Positions 7,974 through 16,460 of a DNA stretch of 64,000 nt are shown here, piece by piece. The notes beneath the pieces are model-generated. The model saw only the letters and a list, made by a program, of their open reading frames with translations, did no database searches and was not told the origin of the DNA. A program made the translations under genes and the position numbers. Origin of the DNA: Kribbella sandramycini (GTDB lineage Bacteria; Actinomycetota; Actinomycetes; Propionibacteriales; Kribbellaceae); assembly GCF_013131805.1 (NCBI RefSeq), contig NZ_JABJRC010000003.1:310001-374000 (forward strand), given 5' to 3'. How positions within the stretch are numbered: the stretch's first letter is position 1; the number at the start of each line of letters is the position of its first letter.

Positions 7974-8204
7974 ATGATCAGCGAACAGCAGGAAGTCGCG
8001 CGCTACCGCGTCGCGGACCAGATCCGGGCCGCCGAGGCCCGGGCGGCACACCAGGAACGCCCCGCCGACGGCGGCGCCCGGCACGGTCTGGCCATCGCCC
8101 TGCGGCGGCTGGCCGACCGGCTGGAGCCGCTCGCCGAACCCGCCGGCCGGGCCCGGCACGCTCGTCCGCAGCAGCCCGGCCGGGGGCTGTCCGTCGTCCG
8201 CTGA
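7974..8204 (+). CDS. Small Arg/Ala-rich protein, third gene of the RHH-DUF4097 operon
   Basis: This is a 76-residue frame with a good ribosome-binding site (GAGGGGAG, 6 bp before the ATG), 39 bp after the DUF4097 stop. The sequence is helical, Ala/Arg-rich and soluble, with LAIALRRLADRLEPLAEPAG as its most structured segment. Small proteins of this kind often follow DUF4097 genes in actinobacteria. No motif is recognised; the function is unknown. Confidence 0.55.
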   Translation: MISEQQEVARYRVADQIRAAEARAAHQERPADGGARHGLAIALRRLADRLEPLAEPAGRARHARPQQPGRGLSVVR

Positions 8205-8233
8205 GGTGCTGTGTTGCAGCTTCGTGCAATGCC

Positions 8234-8242
8234 TGTGGATAA
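8234..8242 (-). promoter_or_regulatory. Isolated consensus DnaA box
   Basis: TGTGGATAA is the complement of the consensus DnaA box TTATCCACA (9/9). It lies alone in the spacer before the lipoprotein gene. A single box may bind DnaA or be a chance match. Confidence 0.35.
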
Positions 8243-8314
8243 CTACCGAGGGCGACCGGCCGCACTGCTAGGTTTTCAAGCGATCACTTCGGTCGACCTC
8301 GGGAGAGCACCACC

Positions 8315-9832
8315 ATGCAGCGTCCGACAGCCAAGGCCGTCGCCACCGCCGCCACCCTGATCGTCCTGCTCGCCGGCTGCGGCGGCGCGGATGACAAGGG
8401 TTCCGGCGGCGACGGCAAGAGCGGTGAAACACCGCCGACCCCGCAGGCCCCGCCGGTCGCCGCCTTTGACCCGCCCAAGGACTTCACCACCGCCTCCGCG
8501 TTCGGCGCGCCCGATGTCGTCGGCGTCGAGGACATGTACTCGTACGGCGCGGGCATGGTCGGCCAGACGGCGCTGCTCTCGGGTGACGGCGGCCTCAAGG
8601 GCTACCACATCGCCGCGCAGCGCGAGCCGTGGACGACGCCGTCGTCGGAGTCGCCGGACACGATCAAGACCACCAGCCACAGCAAGCCGATGCCGCTCAC
8701 CCTCGATGGCAAAGACGTCGTCGGCATTGTGTACAGCCAGTCCAACAGCGGCGGCGGCACGCAGAAGGCCCATGGTCAGGTGCTGTTCCAGTGGCTCGAC
8801 GCCGCCGACGGCAAGAAGATCGCCGAAGCGACGTTCGATGCCAGCAGCATCCTCGGCCCCGGCGGTCAGACCGGCAACATCTACGCCGAGGCGTACGACG
8901 CCGCGACCGGCCAGATCGCGATCGCCGTCGATCCGGACGGCGGCAGCAAACCGCTCGACGACCTGACCGTGTTCGCCGACCCGAAGACGCAGAAGGCCAC
9001 CGGTATCCCGGGTGTCGCGGCCGCCGGCGTTCTGAACGGCGTCGTCGTCGCGGGGAAGGCCAGCCGGGGCACGAACGCGACCGACAGCGCGATCGTCGTC
9101 GCCGACGGCGCCACCGGCAAGATCAGCAAGACGATCCCGACCAAGCAGAACGACCTGAACACCGCCGGCCACGGCGCCAAGCGCGCCTACCTCAGCGGGT
9201 CGACCTACCAGTCGGATCCGAAGACCGCCGCGACCACCTACAACAACGTGCTGTACTCCGTGGACATCGCGACCGGCGCCGTCGTCGAGATCAAACCCGC
9301 GCTGGCGAACACCAAGGCGTACTTCTACAAATGCCTCGGCGATCAGGCCGCCGCGGTCGTCTGCTCGACCGGCGCCAACGGCGGCACCGACGAGATCGTC
9401 GGGATCGACGACACCACCGGTAAGAAGGCCTGGGGCTACACATCCGAGTCGGCGAGCCGCGTCGTCCCGATCGTGAGCGCCGCCTTCCACGGCGTCATCT
9501 ACGGCCAGGCGCAGAACCAGCCGATCGCGCTGACCGCGACCGACGGCCAGGACATCCCGCTGGCCAAGGTGCCCGGCGCGAGCTCCACGCCGACGCAGTC
9601 GGCCAGTGGCCACTGGTCCCCGACGCCGGATGCCTCGACGACCGCGCCGAGTATCGATCCGGCCACCGACCCGGCGGTCGCCTGGGGTTCGGATCTGTCG
9701 CTCTACAACAACCAGCTCGGCGTCCGGACTCCGGATGCCGTCACCCAGTACGGCGGCGCCTACCTGCAGGGGGCCGGGGGCAACGACTTCAAGAACGAGA
9801 AGATCCTCGTCACGCTGAAGCCGACCGCCTGA
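8315..9832 (+). CDS. Secreted lipoprotein with beta-propeller-like repeats
   Basis: The 505-residue protein has a lipoprotein signal ending in the lipobox LLAGC (Cys near residue 27) and a Gly/Ser/Pro-rich linker. A long beta-rich body follows with recurring patterns such as FQWLDAADGKKIAEATFD, DGATGKISKTIPT, DIATGAVVEIKP and DDTTGKKAWGYTSE. The spacing of D-x-x-T-G-K turns fits PQQ-like or WD-type beta-propeller blades, so a surface binding or sensor role is possible. The ATG is preceded by GGGAGAG at a 7-bp distance. A perfect hairpin terminator follows at 9851-9880. No enzyme motif is visible. Confidence 0.75.
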   Translation: MQRPTAKAVATAATLIVLLAGCGGADDKGSGGDGKSGETPPTPQAPPVAAFDPPKDFTTASAFGAPDVVGVEDMYSYGAGMVGQTALLSGDGGLKGYHIAAQREPWTTPSSESPDTIKTTSHSKPMPLTLDGKDVVGIVYSQSNSGGGTQKAHGQVLFQWLDAADGKKIAEATFDASSILGPGGQTGNIYAEAYDAATGQIAIAVDPDGGSKPLDDLTVFADPKTQKATGIPGVAAAGVLNGVVVAGKASRGTNATDSAIVVADGATGKISKTIPTKQNDLNTAGHGAKRAYLSGSTYQSDPKTAATTYNNVLYSVDIATGAVVEIKPALANTKAYFYKCLGDQAAAVVCSTGANGGTDEIVGIDDTTGKKAWGYTSESASRVVPIVSAAFHGVIYGQAQNQPIALTATDGQDIPLAKVPGASSTPTQSASGHWSPTPDASTTAPSIDPATDPAVAWGSDLSLYNNQLGVRTPDAVTQYGGAYLQGAGGNDFKNEKILVTLKPTA

Positions 9833-9850
9833 GTTTCTTTGACAACTGAC

Positions 9851-9880
9851 AAGGCCCCGGGAGTCGCCTCCCGGGGCCTT
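9851..9880. terminator. Bidirectional hairpin terminator between lipoprotein gene and dcd
   Basis: A perfect 13-bp stem (AAGGCCCCGGGAG / CTCCCGGGGCCTT) surrounds a TCGC loop. It ends in TT and begins with AA, so it can serve both convergent genes. Confidence 0.85.
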
Positions 9881-9892
9881 CGTCGTTGCTGG

Positions 9893-10468
9893 TCAGATGT
9901 CGGTGCGGTGGAAGTTCTGATGCGAGCGGGACGGCGTCGGCCCGCGCTGGCCCTGGTAGCGGGAGCCGTACTTCGCGGAGCCGTACGGGTGCTCGGCCGG
10001 TGACGACAGCCGGAAGAAGCACAGCTGGCCGATCTTCATCCCCGGCCAGAGCTTGATCGGCAGGGTGGCGACGTTCGAGAGCTCCAGCGTCACATGCCCG
10101 GAGAAGCCGGGGTCGATGAAGCCGGCGGTGGAGTGCGTCAGCAGGCCGAGCCGGCCCAGCGAGGACTTGCCCTCGAGCCGGGCGGCCACGTCGTCGGGCA
10201 GCGTCACCAGCTCGTACGTCGAGCCGAGCACGAACTCGCCCGGGTGCAGGATGAAGGGGTCCTCCCCCTCGGGCTCGACCATCCGGGTCAGGTCGGGCTG
10301 TTCCTCGGCCGGGTCGATATGCGGGTACTTGTGGTTCTCGAACACCCGGAAGAAGCGGTCGAGGCGGACGTCGACACTCGACGGCTGCACCATCGCGGCG
10401 TCGAACGGATCCAGCTGGACGCGCTTCGCGTCGAGCTCGGCCAGGATGTCACGGTCGGAGAGCAGCAC
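9893..10468 (-). CDS. dcd: dCTP deaminase
   Basis: The 191-residue product has the length and signature of Dcd: [11 protein letters not shown] at the N-terminus, [27 protein letters not shown] with the catalytic region, and GHVTLEL. It deaminates dCTP toward dUMP for dTMP synthesis; some actinobacterial members also hydrolyse dUTP, which cannot be decided here. GTG at 10468 is chosen because the homologous protein begins (M)LLSDRD; the longer open frame upstream is low-complexity. It is single, facing the convergent lipoprotein gene across a shared terminator. Confidence 0.95.
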   Translation of the reverse strand: MLLSDRDILAELDAKRVQLDPFDAAMVQPSSVDVRLDRFFRVFENHKYPHIDPAEEQPDLTRMVEPEGEDPFILHPGEFVLGSTYELVTLPDDVAARLEGKSSLGRLGLLTHSTAGFIDPGFSGHVTLELSNVATLPIKLWPGMKIGQLCFFRLSSPAEHPYGSAKYGSRYQGQRGPTPSRSHQNFHRTDI

Positions 10469-10607
10469 GAGGGCACGGTAGCAAGCGCGCCCTGCTCCCG
10501 CCCAGCGGACCGAACCCGCGGCGGGCCGGTCGGCGACCGGACAGGTGGCTGGTGGTGGATCGTCCGGGGCCCTCAGCTCCCCGGCGTGACACACCACCAG
10601 ACCTGTT

Positions 10608-10637
10608 CCTCAGCGGCCCGGAACCCCGGGCCTGAGG
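10608..10637. terminator. Hairpin downstream of the MarR gene
   Basis: CCTCA and GGCCCGG pair with CCGGGCC and TGAGG, with a 2-nt bulge and an AACC-type loop. It sits 15 bp beyond the stop of the minus-strand MarR gene. There is no U-run, as is usual in actinobacteria. Confidence 0.55.
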
Positions 10638-10651
10638 CAACGAACTCCTGC

Positions 10652-11089
10652 TCAGGCCAGCTTGTTGAACTTCGACACCTGGGTGGCGAAGGTCTTCACC
10701 TGAGCCGGCGACCAGTCCTTGAGCAGGTCCTCGATCACCTTGTGCCGCTTCTTCCGGGCCGAGGCCAGCTTGCGCTTACCGGCCGCGGTCAGCGTCAGCA
10801 GGGTCGCCCGCGCGTCGGTCTTGTCGGCCGCCCGCTTCAGCAGTCCCTCCTCCTCGAGACGCGCGCAGGCCCGGCTGACCGGACCCTTGTCGACCTCGAG
10901 CGCCGCGACCAGGTCGGCCATCCGCACCGGCGCCAGCTCTTCGACGTGGTTGAGCAACGCGTACTGCGCCGGCTCCAGATCCGGATGTGCCTCGTCGGAC
11001 AGCGTCCGCTGCAGACCACGCAGCCGGCGCGCCAACGTGACGAGCTCCTTCTCCAGGTTTTCCAGCGCGTCACTTGCGTCTGTTGCCAC
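10652..11089 (-). CDS. MarR-family transcriptional regulator
   Basis: The 145-residue protein has the MarR winged-helix layout. There is an N-terminal dimerisation helix, the recognition region MADLVAALEVDKGPVSRACARLEEEGLL (about 57-84), and the wing with the DARATLLTLTAAG signature (DxR motif). The C-terminal helix is lysine-rich (KRKLASARKKRHK). No target operon is adjacent; two GTTGC-type palindromes in the upstream spacer suggest autoregulation. Physiological ligand unknown. Confidence 0.85.
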   Translation of the reverse strand: MATDASDALENLEKELVTLARRLRGLQRTLSDEAHPDLEPAQYALLNHVEELAPVRMADLVAALEVDKGPVSRACARLEEEGLLKRAADKTDARATLLTLTAAGKRKLASARKKRHKVIEDLLKDWSPAQVKTFATQVSKFNKLA

Positions 11090-11477
11090 CGTTCACCCCT
11101 TCATCCAGTTGCCCCGCAACCATCTTGTCCGGTCCCGGCAAGGACCGCATCCTCACGTTGCGTCAAATGTTGCCCCCGGCAACGCGTTCTAATCTGCCAG
11201 AAGATGCCGGGCCTGCCCAGTCCCTGGCGGACCCTTTGTGGAAAACTGCCCCGGAACCCCCGGCGCAAACCGCTCGCGGCCGCCTTTTCGATGCATTCGG
11301 CATCTTCCTGCCGACCAGCTCCTGACCGCGCAACAACTTGGGCCACGTCACCCTCCGGCCGCCGACGGACCTCCGATCGGGCCGGATCGGCCGACTTGCC
11401 CCCGCCGCGCCGGACCCGGCGCGCCCGCGCCCCCACCCATCGGCTATGCTCTTCCCTGCTCGCCCAAGTGGCGGCGC
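11090..11477. other. 388-bp intergenic region between MarR gene and tRNA-Gly
   Basis: No credible gene is seen; frames here are low-complexity. It holds the two GTTGC palindromes described separately. The DNA just before the tRNA presumably carries its promoter, but no clear -35/-10 pair could be assigned. Confidence 0.6.
11108..11183. promoter_or_regulatory. Two related palindromes, candidate MarR operators
   Basis: GTTGC-CCC-GCAAC (11108-11120) and GTTGCC-CCC-GGCAAC (11169-11183) are perfect inverted repeats with the same CCC spacer, 62 bp centre to centre. The nearer one starts 19 bp upstream of the MarR start codon. Inverted repeats of this size near a MarR gene usually bind its own product. 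Confidence 0.55.
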
Positions 11478-11551
11478 GCGGGTGTAGTTCAATGGCAGAA
11501 CATCAGCTTCCCAAGCTGACAGTGCGAGTTCGATTCTCGTCACCCGCTCCA
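11478..11551 (+). tRNA. tRNA-Gly(CCC)
   Basis: A full cloverleaf can be drawn. The acceptor stem is GCGGGTG/CACCCGC, the anticodon stem TCAGC/GCTGA encloses the loop TTCCCAA (anticodon CCC), and the T arm has loop TTCGATT. The discriminator is T and the CCA end is encoded. It reads GGG codons. A hairpin with a T-run follows 19 bp later. Confidence 0.95.
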
Positions 11552-11570
11552 GGTTTGTCCGCACAAGTTG

Positions 11571-11605
11571 GGCCCGGTCCGAAGTTTTTCGGTCCGGGCC
11601 TTTTT
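11571..11605 (+). terminator. Intrinsic terminator of tRNA-Gly
   Basis: Arms GGCCCGG-T-CCGAA and TTCGG-T-CCGGGCC pair with one T-T mismatch, followed by TTTTT at 11601-11605. Confidence 0.85.
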
Positions 11606-11630
11606 GCTGGTCAGCGGCTGGTTCAAACGA

Positions 11631-11699
11631 TTGACAGATTAATGGAGACACTCTCAGTTAGTGATCCAGTCGTAACAGATTCGTAGGGGATCAGTTAGT
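11631..11699 (+). promoter_or_regulatory. Candidate promoter region with TCAGTTAGT direct repeats
   Basis: TTGACA at 11631-11636 is a consensus -35; a -10 is weak (CAGTTA at 11655-11660). The 9-bp direct repeat TCAGTTAGT occurs at 11654-11662 and 11691-11699. These probably drive and control the fusion-protein gene starting at 11804. Confidence 0.35.
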
Positions 11700-11803
11700 C
11701 AGGTCAGCGGGTGGAGTACGGGGCCCCGACCGGCCCCGCGGCCGAGCTCGTTGTCCGGTCCACCCGTCCGTGACCGGGCTCGTCGTACAACGGGAGCCTC
11801 TTC

Positions 11804-13876
11804 ATGCGTTTCGCCCGCACCGTCTTGGGCCTGCTGCTGACCCTGATCGGCCTGTTGGCCACCGTGGCCGGAGCCGCGGCCGCGTTCTGGCTGATCGGCC
11901 CGGACAACACGATCTCCACCGGCGACCGGGGCCTGAGCAGCTCCGGACTGGCCGTCGTCACCGCCCCCGAGCTGATCGACCGGCACGGCCCGGTGCTGCA
12001 TGTCGACGCCGCCGGCGCCAAGCCGCTGTTCGTCGGGATCGCGCAGGATCTCGACGTCACCGACTACCTGGCCGGCTCGGCCACCACCCGCGTGATCCGG
12101 TACGACGCGCCGTCCACGATCAGCACCCAGACGATGCGCGGCCTGCAGAACAAGCTGACCCCGCCCGGCGAGCTCGACTGGTGGGTCGCGAAATCGGGTG
12201 GCGCCGGCGCGCGCTCGATCGCCTGGCCGATGCAGGACGGCCGGTACTCCGTCGTCGTGATGAACGCCGACGGCACCCCCGCCGTCGACGCCGACGTCCG
12301 CTTCGGGATCGAGATCCACCGCTCCTTCGGCATCAGCCTGCTCATCTTCGGCGCCGGCCTCGCCGCCCTCACCCTCGGCATCACCCTCGCCTTCCGCCGC
12401 ACCCCCCAAGCCGCCCAAGAACCCACCGCCACCCCAGTCCCCACCCGAGCAGTCCTCACCTCCCCCTTCGCCCCCACCCCGCAGCCGGAAACCCCCTCGG
12501 CCTCCAGCTCGGCGCGAACCGTGTCCGAAGCCAAGACTCCGATGCGGGCGGCGCCCGAGGATGTACCTGCTTACCGCGCGCCAGTTGACGAGCCGCCGGC
12601 CGTCGATCTGACGGCAGAGGTGACGCCGAGTCCGGCGGCGCCTGCTGATCGTGTTCCGGCTGATGCGGCTGCGGTGCGGCCGCTTGCTTCGCCGATTCCG
12701 GCGGCGCCGATGTTCATGTCCGCCGCCGCGGTGGCCCGGGCCAAGTCGCGCGCCGCGCTGACCGCACCCGCTGCCGACGTACCCGAGGCTCGCCCGGGCG
12801 CCGACGTACCGGGCGCCGACGTACCGGCCGGCGGGGAGGCGCCGGTGCCGTTGCGGGAGTCGCCGGAGTTCGTGAAGAGCGATGAGGCGGTGAAGCGGAC
12901 GGCGGCGCTGCTGGCGAGTGGGGCTTTGTTGCTGACGACAACGAGTTGCGGGTTGATGCCGCCGAAGAACAGCCTGAGCACGGTGGACCATCGGCCGGCG
13001 ATCACGCTCGCCGACGCGCAGGCCGTGGTCGCGAAGTACAACGAGCTCAACAACAAGGCGAACCAGAGCCGCGACGACAAGCTGGCCGCGACGATCGAGT
13101 CCGAGCCGACGCTCGCGCAGACCCGCGCCGGTTACCAGATCGGCCGCAAGCTGGACGCCGCCCGCAAGGTGACCGAGAAACCGTTCGCGTTCACCGATCC
13201 GCAGGTCGGGGCGCCGGAGTTCACGGCGTACCCGATGCGGTTCGTGGTCACCTCGGGCGTCTCGGGCGCTCCGGACACCCGCCAGCTCGGCGTCTGGGAG
13301 CGCGACAGCGCGGGCGCGCCCTGGCTGCTCACCCATTCGGTCTACCCGGGGAGCACGATCGATCTGCCGTCGATGACTGGGCTGCGCGCGCCGACCAAGG
13401 CTGATCTGGCCAGTCTGGCGACGCAGCCGTCCGCGGTCGGCGCGACGCTGGCGGCGTACCTGACCGGCGGCGCCAAGTCCGCGCAGTCGAAGCTGTTCAT
13501 CCCCTCCCCGGGGACGACGAAGCTCCTCGAGCTCCGGGCGAAGGCGAAGGTCTCCGACGTCGCCGAGCCGTACATCGCCGGCGCGACGGACACCTTCAAG
13601 TCGACCGGCCGGCAGACGGCGTTCATCACCGCCGACGGCGAGGCGCTGGTCTTTCTGAGTCTGACCGAGCAGTACCTGCAGCGCGTCGAGCCCGGCTCGA
13701 ACGCCTACTGGACCAGCGGCGAGGCGACGGCGTTCAGCAGCATGGTCAAGTACACCCAGACCCTGCACCAGGACTACCTGCACCAGGTCGCGCTGATCAT
13801 CCCGGCCAAGTCGACCGGCGGCCCGATCCGGATCCTCTCGATGGACGGCCAACTGGTCGGCGCCGGGGGCACATAA
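11804..13876 (+). CDS. Membrane protein fused to a lipoprotein-like secreted domain
   Basis: The 690-residue protein is a fusion. Residues 1-205 form a membrane protein: a TM at about 7-29, an extracytoplasmic beta domain, and a second TM near 178-198 (ISLLIFGAGLAALTLGITLAF). A long Pro/Ala/Thr-rich linker follows (about 205-365, with ADVPGADVP repeats). Next comes an internal signal-like segment, KRTAALLASGALLLTTTSCG, with a lipobox-like Cys at residue 382. The rest (about 395-690) is a folded domain resembling stand-alone actinobacterial lipoproteins of unknown function. The ATG has a GGGAG site 7 bp upstream. The frame is continuous, so this is not an obvious frameshift. Function unknown; envelope location likely. 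Confidence 0.7.
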   Translation: MRFARTVLGLLLTLIGLLATVAGAAAAFWLIGPDNTISTGDRGLSSSGLAVVTAPELIDRHGPVLHVDAAGAKPLFVGIAQDLDVTDYLAGSATTRVIRYDAPSTISTQTMRGLQNKLTPPGELDWWVAKSGGAGARSIAWPMQDGRYSVVVMNADGTPAVDADVRFGIEIHRSFGISLLIFGAGLAALTLGITLAFRRTPQAAQEPTATPVPTRAVLTSPFAPTPQPETPSASSSARTVSEAKTPMRAAPEDVPAYRAPVDEPPAVDLTAEVTPSPAAPADRVPADAAAVRPLASPIPAAPMFMSAAAVARAKSRAALTAPAADVPEARPGADVPGADVPAGGEAPVPLRESPEFVKSDEAVKRTAALLASGALLLTTTSCGLMPPKNSLSTVDHRPAITLADAQAVVAKYNELNNKANQSRDDKLAATIESEPTLAQTRAGYQIGRKLDAARKVTEKPFAFTDPQVGAPEFTAYPMRFVVTSGVSGAPDTRQLGVWERDSAGAPWLLTHSVYPGSTIDLPSMTGLRAPTKADLASLATQPSAVGATLAAYLTGGAKSAQSKLFIPSPGTTKLLELRAKAKVSDVAEPYIAGATDTFKSTGRQTAFITADGEALVFLSLTEQYLQRVEPGSNAYWTSGEATAFSSMVKYTQTLHQDYLHQVALIIPAKSTGGPIRILSMDGQLVGAGGT

Positions 13877-13881
13877 GTCAC

Positions 13882-13895
13882 TGTAAGCGCTTGCC
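13882..13895. promoter_or_regulatory. LacI-family (cre-like) operator candidate before the PL8 lyase gene
   Basis: TGTAAGCGCTTGCC contains the perfect centre AAGCGCTT (13885-13892), the hallmark of LacI/GalR-family operators of sugar-utilisation genes. It lies 64 bp upstream of the lyase start codon. No LacI gene is in the window. Confidence 0.55.
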
Positions 13896-13917
13896 GGAGG
13901 TTAGTTACGGCTGATTG

Positions 13918-13954
13918 ACTCCCAGGGTGAGGTTTTTCCCCTTCGCCCGGGAGT
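13918..13954 (+). promoter_or_regulatory. Leader hairpin enclosing the Shine-Dalgarno of the PL8 lyase gene
   Basis: ACTCCC-(A)-GGGTGAGG pairs with CCTTCG-CCC-GGGAGT around a T-rich loop, 14 bp with one bulge. The right arm contains GGGAG (13949-13953), the only Shine-Dalgarno for the GTG at 13959. Folding would hide the ribosome-binding site. Confidence 0.45.
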
Positions 13955-13958
13955 ACCA

Positions 13959-16460
13959 GTGCAGATCAGCCGCCGCCACCTGCTGTCATTCGTCCCCGCC
14001 ACCGCGCTGTTGAGCGCGGTGCACCCCGTACGCCCCGCCCGTGCCGCCACCGACGCCCCGGGTGGGGCCGGGCTGTTGCTGAGCAACGCGATCGCGATCT
14101 ACGCCGGTACGGCGGCCTCGAACACCAGACCCGAGGTCGCCGCCAAACTCACCGCGCTGGACGCCACCGCCCGCACCTGGCTGGCCGCGATGGACCGCGC
14201 CGGCTCCGGCGAGCTGTTCGCCGGCCTCCCCCTCGGCACCAGCGACCCCAACCTGAGCGCGTCGTACCAGCACCTGTACGAGCTCGCGCTCGCCTACCGC
14301 CGCCCCGGCCCGGCGTCCGACCTCCAGGGCAACGAGCAACTGCGCGCCCGGATCGCCGACAAGCTGACCTGGCTGCATGCGACCTACTACGGCGACCAGT
14401 CCCGCGGCTACTACGGCAACTGGTTCACCTGGGAGATCGGCATCTCCACCTACGTCTCCAAGACACTCGCGCTGATCGACGCCCCGGCCGAGCTCATCAC
14501 GCTGTATGTCGGCTCGATGGACGCCTACCTGCGCAACGGGACGAACGGCGACGTCAACCTCGACTCCCGCTTCCACACCGGCGCGAACCTGGTCGACATC
14601 ACCGCGAACCGCGTCCTCCAGGGCGCGCTGCTCGGCGACGACGCCCGGATCCAGAAGGCCCTGCAGGACCAGTTCACCGTCTTCGCCACCATCGACCCGT
14701 ACAACCTGCAGCACGGCGTCACCGACGGGTACTACGCCGACGGCTCGTTCCTCCAGCACGCCTCGGTCGCGTACACCGGCTCGTACGGCAAGGCCCTGCT
14801 CAGCCGGGTCGTCCAGACCATCAAGATCCTCGACGGGACGCCGTACGCGCGCACCGACGAGCTGGTCGGCGTCGTCAACGGCTGGGTCGAGCACGGGTTC
14901 GCCCCGCTGATCTTCGAGGGCTGGATGATGGAGATCGTCAAGGGCCGCGCGGTCTCCCGGCCCGGCACCGGGTACGACGACGTCGCGGTGATCGTCGAGG
15001 CCGTCGTCGATCTGGCCGACTACGCCACGACTGCCGACGCGGCCCGGCTGAAGGCGTTCGCGAAGTACACCGCGCGCCCGACGATCAACCCGAACTCGTT
15101 CGTCTCCCCGGTCAGCATCGCCCGGTTCGCCGACCTCAAGGCCGATCCGGCGATCGTGCCGGCCGATCTGAACCCGGCCGCGAGCAGTACGGCGTACAAC
15201 GCGATGGACCGGACCGTGCACCGGCGGCCCGGCTACGCGTTCGCGCTGGCGCGGAACTCGGAGCGGATCAGCAAGTACGAGTACATGAGCGGCGAGAACC
15301 TGCTGCCCTGGTTCCAGGGCGACGGCGCGCACTACCTCTACCTGAGCGGCCAGGACCAGACCAGGTCGTACGGCGTCGACTACTTCACCACCGTCTCGCC
15401 GTACGCACTCGCGGGCGTCACCGCGCCGGTCGAGACCCGTCGCTCGATTCCCGAGCTGTACGGGACGGCGTACTACGACCGCCCGCCGGAGTTCACGCCG
15501 TCGTCCGAGGCGCAGAACAGCTACGTCTACTTCCCGACCGGCACCAACGCGTACTCCGGCGGCGCGACCCTCGGCACGTACGGCGTCGCCGGGTGGGTCC
15601 AGTCCGACGACTTCGCCTACGCCCATCGCGCCGGGTTGCCGAGCGATTTCGTCAGCTACCGCAACGCCGAGGCGACCAAGTCCTGGTTCCTGTTCGACGA
15701 CGAGATCGTCGTCCTCGCGGCCGGGGTCGGGGACGCCGATCGCGCGGTCACCACCACCCTCGACACCCGGATCGCGGCGCCGGCAGCAGCCCTCACCATC
15801 ACCGGCGGACGCCGAAACGGCGACAGCTGGTCGGGAGTCGGCGCGGTCGACCCGCGCTGGCTGCGCTACGCCGGTGACGGTGTTGCCGTCGGCTACTACT
15901 TCCTGCGGCCGGGTGAAGTGCACGTGAGCTTGCAGTCGGTGACGCGCAGCCGCCGGGTGATCCGGACGTCGAACCCGGACACCCAGGTCACCAAGCAGGT
16001 CTTCGGGTTGACCGCGACCCAACCGGCCGGCGCGACCCGAACGCTCGCCTACGCATTGGTGCCCAACGCAACGGAATCCGCACTCCAGGCCTACCGGCAC
16101 GGACGGCTCGGCGTCCTCGCGAACACCACCCGGATGCAGGCCGTCCAGCATCTCGGGCTCCGGTTGACCGCGGCGAACACCTTCACCCGCGGGCAGCATC
16201 AGCTGCCCGGAATGAGCATCGACGGGCCGGCGTCCGTACTCGTCCGCCGCGGCGCCGGTGGTCAGGTCGAGGTCGCGGTCTCCGACCCGACCACCGCGCG
16301 CGACACGATCACAGTGACGCTGTGGGCGCAGTACTTACGCGCGGCCGCGCCGACGCCCGGCGTACAGGTCGTGCGGACGCTGACCGGGACGCGACTGACA
16401 TTCACGACCCGGCACACGTACGGCGCGAGCCTGCCGATCAAGCTCCTTCGAGCCTGGTGA
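13959..16460 (+). CDS. Secreted polysaccharide lyase family 8 (hyaluronate/chondroitin/xanthan lyase type)
   Basis: The 833-residue protein opens with a Tat-type signal (SRRHLLSF, then a hydrophobic stretch and ARA cleavage). The PL8 catalytic set is present: Asn210 in TGANLVD, His267 in FLQHAS and Tyr276 in TGSYG; the His-Tyr distance of nine matches known hyaluronate lyases. The alpha/alpha toroid is N-terminal and the beta-sandwich (RSYGVDYFTT..., residues about 465-800) follows. It should cleave uronic-acid polysaccharides by beta-elimination outside the cell; the actual polymer cannot be told. A leucine TTA codon occurs at 16335-16337. A LacI-type operator and a hairpin over the Shine-Dalgarno precede the GTG start. 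Its last 23 bp overlap the convergent MarR gene. Confidence 0.9.
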   Translation: MQISRRHLLSFVPATALLSAVHPVRPARAATDAPGGAGLLLSNAIAIYAGTAASNTRPEVAAKLTALDATARTWLAAMDRAGSGELFAGLPLGTSDPNLSASYQHLYELALAYRRPGPASDLQGNEQLRARIADKLTWLHATYYGDQSRGYYGNWFTWEIGISTYVSKTLALIDAPAELITLYVGSMDAYLRNGTNGDVNLDSRFHTGANLVDITANRVLQGALLGDDARIQKALQDQFTVFATIDPYNLQHGVTDGYYADGSFLQHASVAYTGSYGKALLSRVVQTIKILDGTPYARTDELVGVVNGWVEHGFAPLIFEGWMMEIVKGRAVSRPGTGYDDVAVIVEAVVDLADYATTADAARLKAFAKYTARPTINPNSFVSPVSIARFADLKADPAIVPADLNPAASSTAYNAMDRTVHRRPGYAFALARNSERISKYEYMSGENLLPWFQGDGAHYLYLSGQDQTRSYGVDYFTTVSPYALAGVTAPVETRRSIPELYGTAYYDRPPEFTPSSEAQNSYVYFPTGTNAYSGGATLGTYGVAGWVQSDDFAYAHRAGLPSDFVSYRNAEATKSWFLFDDEIVVLAAGVGDADRAVTTTLDTRIAAPAAALTITGGRRNGDSWSGVGAVDPRWLRYAGDGVAVGYYFLRPGEVHVSLQSVTRSRRVIRTSNPDTQVTKQVFGLTATQPAGATRTLAYALVPNATESALQAYRHGRLGVLANTTRMQAVQHLGLRLTAANTFTRGQHQLPGMSIDGPASVLVRRGAGGQVEVAVSDPTTARDTITVTLWAQYLRAAAPTPGVQVVRTLTGTRLTFTTRHTYGASLPIKLLRAW

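Noticed and set aside
11699..13852. 717-codon minus-strand frame opposite the fusion gene
   Set aside because: Arg/Gly-rich composition, no domain, fully opposite a gene with signal, TM and ribosome-binding site.
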